Positions 57,830 to 64,000 of a stretch of 64,000 bases of DNA are shown here, in pieces. How positions within the stretch are numbered: the stretch's first letter is position 1; every line of letters starts with the position of its first letter. The notes below the pieces were generated by a model. That model was given only the letters and a program-made list of their open reading frames with translations, did not search any database and was not told where the DNA came from. Both the position numbers and the translations under genes were made by a program. The stretch is from Sipunculus nudus (taxonomy: Eukaryota; Annelida; Sipuncula; Golfingiida; Sipunculidae), in the NCBI GenBank assembly GCA_026874595.1, contig CM049313.1, positions 49,839,659-49,903,658 on the forward strand, written 5' to 3'.

Positions 57830-59361
57830 ATATATATATTGGTAAGTATGTAGGAACGGTCTGTTGTACTGAATACATACGTTCGGCTACGCCTGGCTAA
57901 GAACGGGTATTTTCTGGATAAGTGTCGTATTATTTATAGACGTTTGTCATCATAGGCAAGATCATATGAGGAATTTTTTAACAACATTGATACAAGATAG
58001 AATTGATGTAGACTAGAAACCAGGGATAGAAGAATTATAAGGGTATTTAAATTTTGTTTTATTATTATTTTTTATTACTATTCGCTCCTTGTAATTATTA
58101 GAAATTAAATGCATTTTTTTATTTTTTAAAATACTAAAACGCAGGCTAGGAAGGAAAATTTTGCTGCTCGCTTTCCTTCTGGTGGTTAGTGTTTCCTTGA
58201 TACTTCTTGAGATTGTTCCATCCAAAACAAGTAAGTAGCTCACGGTAGTTCTTTATGCACAAGACTTTAATTAGCTTATACACAATACCTTAATTAAGGC
58301 ACTGGCGTGTCATTGCTATCAACCCTCGTTTTTTGTATGAACTATATTTGTATTTTTTAACAAATTTATGTAAATCTTGACCATTAATATTTGGAAATCG
58401 AGAAAAAATCCTTAAAGAATTCATTGGAATCAAAACAGAAAATATCATGTTTATGTCAGGTATTGGTAATGGTAACTATTTTGCAACACAACGTATTTAT
58501 AATGATATTCTCATATTGTTTTGTATTGAAGGCGATGGTGCTGATCTAGGTGCTTTAACAATAACACTAGCTCTAGTGGGAAAATTTGCCATCACTGGGT
58601 CTTTTATCGTTATCGCGGTATTAACTCCGGAGCTCTTCCCAACAAATTTAAGGTAAGTTAGTTTATTTAATAAATTTAACAATAAAGATATGACAAGAAA
58701 TTGTGAAATTAAATGGAGAATCAATGTGAAGTTCATGCACTTATTTAATATCATTTGTCCCTGAAATATTGTGCAATGGATTTAACTAAATCTTGTATGC
58801 TATTAAAAATTGTTGGTGATTTTTTTAATACAGAGGAACTGCACTCGGATTTGTTAATGTTCTGGGGCTGATCGGCGGTACGGTGTCACCGTTCATGGGA
58901 CAGCTGGTATATTCTTTTGTCAATATATTAAACGTAAATATGATGTTTAATTAATATTCATACATAACTTATCGGATTACGAGTAATTTAGGTTTTTAAC
59001 AAATATAAATAAATTACTTACACACATTAACTAAACATAAAACTATTCCGAAAAATTAAAAATTACATGTACACTGCTATCATGAATCTCTCAAACGGCA
59101 TTTCTTTTATAATTTAATGTGGTAACGTTGTCCTGTTATTCGAGCAGTGTAATAACTGATATCTTTATTAATAATTTCATTATAACTATTTAACAGGGGA
59201 GGATTAAGAAGTGGTTACCAAGTGTGATACTTGCGGTCACTTCTGGATCTGCATGCCTTCTGGTCTTTCTTCTACCAGAGACAAACAAACGTCCTCTTCC
59301 GATAACCAGAGGTGAAATCCGTGAGTGGTATACAGAGAGACAACGGAAAACAGACTTATGA
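53846..59361 (+). CDS. SLC22-family organic ion (cation) transporter-like protein, 11 exons
   Basis: A major-facilitator membrane transporter of the SLC22 group, which moves organic cations, carnitine or anions across the plasma membrane; the substrate cannot be told here. Coding exons are 53846-53972, 54692-54861, 55274-55504, 55843-56039, 56539-56629, 57076-57263 (or from 57124), 57606-57740, 58145-58230, 58532-58652, 58834-58906 and 59197-59361. All junctions are GT-AG and all phases agree, giving 1584 nt or 527 residues, the family's usual length. Diagnostic features are TM1 at about 17-42, an extracellular loop with Cys 50, 62, 67, 82 and 104 and sequons N54, N73 and N77, and IVTEWDLVC. 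Further on come the MFS motif DYFGRKR (133-139), LPESPVWL (about 244), W-FVNQLVYYG, VEIPAYLSTSVAVDRLGRK, GK-x-AITGSF…TPELFPTNLRG and LPETNKRPLP near the end. Introns 2-10 separate TM blocks. The exon 6 start is the least sure. It looks intact; Drosophila Orct-like proteins are the closest relatives I recall. Confidence 0.92.
54692..54861 (+). CDS. SLC22 gene, exon 2 (large extracellular loop)
   Basis: Acceptor TTCTAG, donor GAG|GTACGT. Residues 43-99 include four cysteines and three N-glycosylation sequons (NST, NQT, NNT), as expected of the SLC22 loop between TM1 and TM2. It ends in ESIVTE, which joins in frame to WDLVC in exon 3. Confidence 0.88.
55274..55504 (+). CDS. SLC22 gene, exon 3 (TM2-TM3, MFS motif A)
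   Basis: Acceptor TTTCAG, donor TTG|GTAGGT. Begins WDLVCGRDYL and contains DYFGRKR (the MFS loop 2-3 motif) and the next hydrophobic helices. A GT four bases further on is an alternative donor but would break the phase with exon 4. Confidence 0.9.
55843..56039 (+). CDS. SLC22 gene, exon 4 (TM4-TM6)
   Basis: Acceptor TTCTAG, donor CG|GTAAGT. Contains the SLC22-typical Y-x-L-x2-EL-x-A-x2-RG pattern (GYALMTELYAARLRGF) and two helices (VQIQWAISCMIVTLFAYFI and the helix before LLYIR). Confidence 0.9.
56539..56629 (+). CDS. SLC22 gene, exon 5 (PESP motif)
   Basis: Acceptor TTATAG, donor AAG|GTAAAT. Contains FLPESPVWL and then the amphipathic YKEAEEVLNLLARRNK start of the central cytoplasmic loop. 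In most relatives the motif is PESPRWL; here V replaces R. Confidence 0.9.
57076..57263 (+). CDS. SLC22 gene, exon 6 (central cytoplasmic loop)
   Basis: Donor CTGTG|GTAAGT is clear. The acceptor is ambiguous: ATTTCAAG ending at 57075 or GCGCAG ending at 57123. Both keep phase 0 and differ by 16 codons. The 3' part (FLDLFKGSKVMRHTLIMSVLW) is typical of the loop before TM7. Confidence 0.75.
57606..57740 (+). CDS. SLC22 gene, exon 7 (TM7-TM8)
   Basis: Acceptor GTTAAG, donor ATAG|GTAGGA. Codes for FVNQLVYYGMMYNLPALSQN, the best SLC22 signature in the gene, followed by a helix ending VEIPAYLSTSVAVDR. Confidence 0.9.
   Translation, partial: VCESACVLWDDVQSSCTLSKYLPWLFLNESRGNTSLFEYIGCSR
57766..57840. 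repeat. (TA)n microsatellite in SLC22 intron 7
   Basis: About 75 bases of alternating AT with few interruptions, starting about 25 bases after the exon 7 donor. Confidence 0.93.
58145..58230 (+). CDS. SLC22 gene, exon 8 (TM9)
   Basis: Acceptor ACGCAG, donor ACAA|GTAAGT. Begins (R)LGRK, the second MFS-type basic loop, followed by a 20-residue hydrophobic helix. Confidence 0.88.
58532..58652 (+). CDS. SLC22 gene, exon 9 (TM10)
   Basis: Acceptor TTGAAG, donor TTAAG|GTAAGT. Codes for a helix with VGKFAITGSFIVIAV and the conserved TPELFPTNLR. Confidence 0.9.
58834..58906 (+). CDS. SLC22 gene, exon 10 (TM11)
   Basis: Acceptor ATACAG, donor CTG|GTATAT. Codes for GTALGFVNVLGLIGGTVSPF, typical of the SLC22 helix after PTNLR. 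Confidence 0.88.
59197..59361 (+). CDS. SLC22 gene, exon 11 (TM12, C terminus)
   Basis: Acceptor TTAACAG. Codes for TM12 and PETNKRPLPITRGEIREWY, then a short basic tail and TGA at 59359-59361. A possible polyadenylation signal ATTAAA lies at 59377-59382, unusually close to the stop. Confidence 0.88.
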   Translation, partial: GRIKKWLPSVILAVTSGSACLLVFLLPETNKRPLPITRGEIREWYTERQRKTDL

Positions 59362-59487
59362 TGCACAAAAAAACTGATTAAAGCTTTCATCCATTGAGTC
59401 TAAAATGGGTTATTCTTTGAACGTATTGCATTCCTTGTGAAAAGATGTAAATGATTGAAAGGAATGGCGTGTATGAAAGCAAGAGAA

Positions 59488-59498
59488 ATATATATATA

Positions 59499-59541
<43 letters not shown>
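59488..59541. repeat. (TA)n microsatellite
   Basis: Alternating AT with one interruption, about 125 bases downstream of the SLC22 stop codon. Confidence 0.93.
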
Positions 59542-59543
<2 letters not shown>

Positions 59544-59624
59544 AAACTAGTTAGTCTATCTAAAAGGCGCACTGTTTATCCTAACTTTCGCGTCAACTAC
59601 AGACTAACACGGCAATACCACTTA

Positions 59625-59625
59625 T

Positions 59626-59681
<56 letters not shown>
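59625..59681. repeat. (TA)n microsatellite
   Basis: Alternating AT with one C. The Ile/Tyr frames spanning this and the previous run are artefacts. Confidence 0.93.
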
Positions 59682-59685
<4 letters not shown>

Positions 59686-60201
59686 ACTCTGAAGAAAAAC
59701 AACACTAAATTCACAACAGTCTGTTTCACGGAATGCGACCCGATTATCAGATGAATGTGGTTAGAAGTACGAATATTAGTACGAATGCTAGGTTTTAAAA
59801 CATTTCAGAGTGAATCTCTTTTGATGGCAGCACTTGGAGAGAATTTCAGCCCTTGAGTTCAACAATGATCCGGGGGGGGGGGCGATGCTATAAGTAGCTT
59901 TTCAGACAAACAGAGATCACGCTTTCTAGTCCCACAGAAGAAAGGTGCTGCCTTGGCAGAGATTACCCAGGAGAGCTTGTAATTGATATTGTTGTCTTTT
60001 AGTGACCAGATGTGTTTAGACGGTTAACTGTTTTTAGCGTGGGATCTGTTACGAAAGGATTGTTTGTGGTTATTGTATCTGGTCTTGAAATCACCTTAAG
60101 TACACCCTATGTAGTGTTTCTCGTCATTGTCTGTCCTAACTGTTATGCCACTCTGGCCTAGTCTGTAGGCCATTGAGCACTTTACAATTGAGGGTAATCC
60201 T

Positions 60202-60204
<3 letters not shown>

Positions 60205-60240
<36 letters not shown>

Positions 60241-60243
60241 ATA

Positions 60244-60284
<41 letters not shown>
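60205..60284. repeat. Compound (CT)n-(TA)n microsatellite
   Basis: About 33 bases of CT followed by about 45 bases of TA. Arg/Glu and Ile/Tyr frames on the minus strand are artefacts. Confidence 0.95.
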
Positions 60285-60286
<2 letters not shown>

Positions 60287-60299
60287 TTGGCAACATTCA

Positions 60300-61030
60300 T
60301 TTGTTCCTTAGGTCCTTCCATTAAAGCAATCAGCTGATGCGGGTGTTTTTGTTCAAAGCAGCCTAAAGTTGCGAATGTTGAACTTAATATTATGTTTTCA
60401 CTTTTTTGGGACCTTTATATATTTAAATTTAATGTGTGGATTTGGAATTAGAAGCATATATACATTTGATATACCAAACCGAAGCTGATGATACCTCCTA
60501 TGTAGCTCATTGTACAAAACGTGTTTATATAATGTGAAATAAGTGTTATGTTGATGGCTTAATCCCCGCCCCCATTTTAACCAACAAAATATCTGTTTTA
60601 ACATAATTAAACATACATTTTTAGATATAAACTTGAATTACATATAATGTCTATGTGAACGGTTCATGAAAATGTGTTTACATCGGATTAAATTTTATTG
60701 TTTATTGACACGTTTATATTGTTTCCATATAGTTCTTACTGATAAAACTTAAAAATTCATGCGCAAACAACCGCCAAATTCTTTCAGCCAGAAGCTGAAG
60801 CACCGGTTTATAGGTTTATATTTTTCTAAAAAAATCGTATAGTTATTCAGGATTTATGGATTTAAATCACATTGAACCCTTCCCAATTCCCTCCTCCTTT
60901 TAATACTGGAAATGACTGAACTGTAAGCTTCCAGTAATGATTAATTTTACACGGGTTGTAAATCGAACTAAAATAACTAATACGAGACATTCTCCTTCGT
61001 TCAAATTGATTGCGTTTCTGTTTTATTTAG
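60300..61030. other. Intergenic or intronic, no gene recognised
   Basis: No coding signature. It ends with a strong splice-acceptor-like stretch (TTTCTGTTTTATTTAG, ending at 61030). Confidence 0.4.
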
Positions 61031-61232
61031 GTGTTAGTATTAAAGGAGGATATACATCGACATTGTACTGCGCTGAACGGGATACCCTGTAACATTAACA
61101 TAACTTTAGACAATAAGAATAAATGTAAAACAACGAGAGACAATTTCATGTGCAGCACATACATGCTTCCCGAACGATATTTTATCTTAAATTTCACGAT
61201 TTTCATAAATGTGGAAGACATCACTGAAGAAG
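61031..61232 (+). CDS. Putative exon of an unknown gene, cysteine-rich extracellular-like
   Basis: Follows a textbook pyrimidine tract and TAG acceptor and ends at GAAG|GTGTGAG, a plausible donor in phase 1. The frame gives about 67 residues with Cys at about residues 12, 20, 32 and 41 (HCTALNGIPCNINITL, NKCKTT, FMCST), one sequon (NIT) and an alternating hydrophobic strand (YFILNFTIFINVEDITEE). It looks like a fragment of a secreted or receptor domain. I recognise no family. Its phase matches the acceptor at 62194. It is not part of the SLC22 gene. Confidence 0.4.
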
Positions 61233-62194
61233 GTGTGAGATTAATATTTGGGTCGCAATTCTACATCGTGATACAGAAACTGTATATTGTACAGCTTTAT
61301 TTCAACACCGATGTCTTTGTTATTCTCATATATATTTAAATATATGACTGCATATAAAACAAGGAAAACCAATGGAAGTGGGAAATATCACCAGACTTAT
61401 GCGGCAAACAAACTTCAGCAAGCATGCAGTTATTTTGCGATTTCAAGATATGACTTTTTTCCCAAACTGGAGTAGGATATTAAGAGTTAATCTATGAAAC
61501 TATTGTATTAAAAATGGTATTTATATGAATTTGTATTCATAGTTGTTTAATTAGACTGAAATAAGTCAAACTGAAAAACTCTATTCAGGTTTTCTGATCA
61601 GTTACAAAATATAAAATAAAAAAGAATACCTTTAGAATGATTGATTTATTTACTAATATCAAAATGATTATTGAACCTGCATTATTTTTATTTTTTTTTT
61701 TTTTTTGGTTTTTGTTTAAGGATGTCATTATCCCTTCCAAAGCATAAAACAGATACAAGACCATTGTTAAGTAAAGATTCAAAGTAAGTCCGTGCTAACC
61801 TTACTAAGAATTAATTTAATAAATAAGAATGTTAAATATGAATATTACCCATGGTGCAGCATTCATTGCAAAAACTGCAAACGTTGCAAAAACTCTTGTG
61901 AATATTGTAAAGACAGGGTTGCCTTAGTTTTATTCCTTTTTTTATGATCCAGACCTAAGAAGCAATGTTTAATTTTTATTAAAGACCTAGTGCTAAATAT
62001 GACGTATGCAAGATCAAAGTGTATTTGATTTGAACATCAGCCTTTAATGATTTTTTTTTACTAAATATGTTGCAAAATTATTCTAAAGGCAGGTTTGCAA
62101 AATTCTTCATAAAATGTGTATGACGGGAATACTTGTTAAAATGTCCCCCATTATTTTTGTGTCTACCTTGTACCCTTATACTCCTTCTTTCAGG

Positions 62195-62335
62195 ACGAGT
62201 CAATAAACATCAGACTGGATGTTCAACAGAATATTCTTGGTCTGATAGAAATGATTTGTGCCCTGCCTATTTTAAGTATTATGCACACAGTTGTAAATTA
62301 TTTCACCCTTTTGGATTCATATGACTTCTTTCTGC
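62195..62335 (+). CDS. Possible second exon after 61031-61232
   Basis: Preceded by ACTCCTTCTTTCAG (acceptor ending at about 62194). Joined in phase to 61232 it reads RVNKHQTGCSTEYSWSDRN and a further Cys-containing stretch to a TGA near 62324. In another frame the same segment is open to 62368 with a hydrophobic helix-like stretch (DVQQNILGLIEMICALPILS). Two open frames after one acceptor make the call uncertain. Function unknown. Confidence 0.25.
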
Positions 62336-62399
62336 GACTGAGGAGGTTATGATTTCATCTGTGTATGTTCATCGCTTATTGTAATCTATGAAGCGGCAG

Positions 62400-64000
62400 G
62401 CATATGGTTAAATCAACTGAACTGCGAATACGTTCATATCTTTTTTGTGTGCTTGCTTGTCTGTTGGCGCTGCACAGATCGCACTTAGGTAATGTCCAAA
62501 TGTAGATATCAGTTAACGATCATTTACATACGAAATTATCTAGGATGTATATTAATGTAACTCGCACTGGTTAACCTTAGACTTCTATTTTGCAGTTAGC
62601 ATTTTCATCAACACAAATACAGACTGAACAAATTGAAATGCAGAAAAAAAAACATTGAATATTGGTACATAATGCACATTGCGTATCCAGTGGTTTGTTT
62701 TGCATTGGCAGAGGTATGCGCACTAATGAGTACCCTCTAGTTTAATTATTTAAACCATCGTTGCATCTTCTATAACCAGTTCTTTTTCGAACTTGAGATT
62801 ATATGTACGCATATTTAACTTATACCATACACATTTGCAGATAAAATAGGTGTCTCAACATACTGTAACATGAAAATGAACATTAACTCCTCATTACTAC
62901 GCGACATATTATTGAACCTACATACAACTAGCTGCAGTGAAATAAAATCTGAAACTTATAATTTGATTTGTATGTTCTCCTTAAAAGAAATCCTAAGATA
63001 ATTTATAGGTATTTTTTTTAAAGTCCTCAATTGAAAATAAGGCGAGTCTAAGAACACGACAAAACAGTTTTATATTAACCAATAAGCTCAAACATTAATG
63101 ACCCAATCAAAAACGTATACATGATCAATCTAACAATCTCTTCTTCCTCTTAAGGATCTTTGTTTGCAATATGTTGTACTTAATTTTAAGTATGATGAAT
63201 ATAATGTTAGTTACGGACATTAATGTGACCGTGTCCCCTTATATATGACAATTCCGATGGATCACTCTGTGCCTTAACATGTCGATCTTTAGAAGTAATT
63301 CACCCAAAAAAAAAACGCCCTCGCCTTTGACACTGGCATCTGGCAGATTTTTAAACCGGAGAACCTTTTTTTTCAATTCAAATTATCCTTTTGTATATAT
63401 TTTGGTGCCACCATCTCCTTAAATATGGCCTTTCCAAAGGTTCCTACAGCACTATTACAAACTAGAAATATATGGTACTTTATCAGAATAGTATCTGCCA
63501 AAGTTTACTTAAAAATCGTTTGCATACTCCTGAACACATTTTTTAACCTTTTTCTTTCACGTTTCGCCTCTTTGCTCGATACTTCTTGCGGATGCGCTAG
63601 ATCCTACCTCAGGTGGCTAAGTGTTGTTGTGGTGAAAAAAACAAATGGGGACTATGTTTTCCCACACAGAACCATAACAACGTAAACATGGTAGGATGGT
63701 CTGAGAATAAGCAGGGCAAGGATGGTTTTGCTGGAAAACTAAGTATTTTATGAGTCAGTTCATACATATGTTTATGTGGATCATTTTATTTCAAACATGA
63801 AATATGCAAATATTACTTTCCAATGTACTTAGTAAAGTTCTTACTTGTTGTTGATATTACTCAAAGAACCTTTAAAAATAAATTTGTTTTAGGCCTTGCA
63901 TGGGCAAATAACTAATAGAGAATTCCGGTCACTGGCCTAGCACAAAGAGGTACTAATGGTAAACAAAACATAATCACAGCCATGCACCACATGGCAAGGC
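62400..64000. other. Intergenic or intronic, no gene recognised
   Basis: AT-rich. The 86-codon frame at 63425-63685 has no recognised features. Nothing else was seen to the end of the window. Confidence 0.4.

Noticed and set aside
61031-61339. Intronless 102-codon gene
   Set aside because: The codons after 61232 lose the cysteine-rich character and become hydrophobic and repetitive; a donor at 61233 and the strong acceptor before 61031 make an exon more likely.

Overview
The window is AT-rich nuclear DNA from an animal. It has interrupted genes with GT-AG introns, many (TA)n microsatellites, and several classes of retrotransposon and DNA transposon. There are no operons and nothing prokaryotic. 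The repeat style and an Orct-like SLC22 transporter fit a marine invertebrate. A mollusc, perhaps a bivalve, is my best guess, but that is inference and not shown by any single feature.

The only convincing host gene is an 11-exon SLC22-family (organic cation transporter-like) gene on the + strand at 53846-59361. All its splice phases agree, and they give a protein of about 527 residues. An exon-like, cysteine-rich open segment at 61031-61232, followed by a possible partner at 62195, may belong to a second gene of unknown type.

The rest is mostly mobile DNA, listed in order. A decayed L1/Tx1-type LINE lies on the - strand at 898 to about 5080. Positions 9881 to about 28580 hold a head-to-tail tandem duplication of a 9.2-9.5 kb unit. 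Each unit carries two small LTR elements, and the copies differ by indels, microsatellites and a Mutator-like MITE found only in the second. A TIR element fragment ends at 29500. Between 29.6 and 35.6 kb is a decayed copy of a multicopy 'HEEADTR / FHAFSGCDT' protein gene, with part of it present as an inverted repeat. A Ty3/gypsy remnant with its 3' LTR lies at 36575-37925, and a solo LTR of the same family with a 4-bp target duplication at 42257-43134. A MITE sits inside a TIR element at 44929-46007, next to another MITE-like block. Finally there is a 35-bp minisatellite at 50314-50925.

The most unusual system is the pair of miniature LTR elements (TRIM type, about 400 bp) at 10715, 16938, 19634 and 25544. 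Each LTR of about 155 bp contains a tRNA-like internal polymerase III promoter: an A-box match, then about 32 nt, then a perfect B box. In one copy the LTR is followed by an 18-nt primer-binding site exactly complementary to the tRNA-Pro 3' end, then about 118 nt without coding capacity, a purine-rich tract and a second LTR. The best-preserved pair is flanked by the 4-bp duplication ATAT. A TRIM whose LTR is a tRNA-like Pol III unit recalls plant Cassandra, which carries 5S rRNA, and may not have been described in animals.
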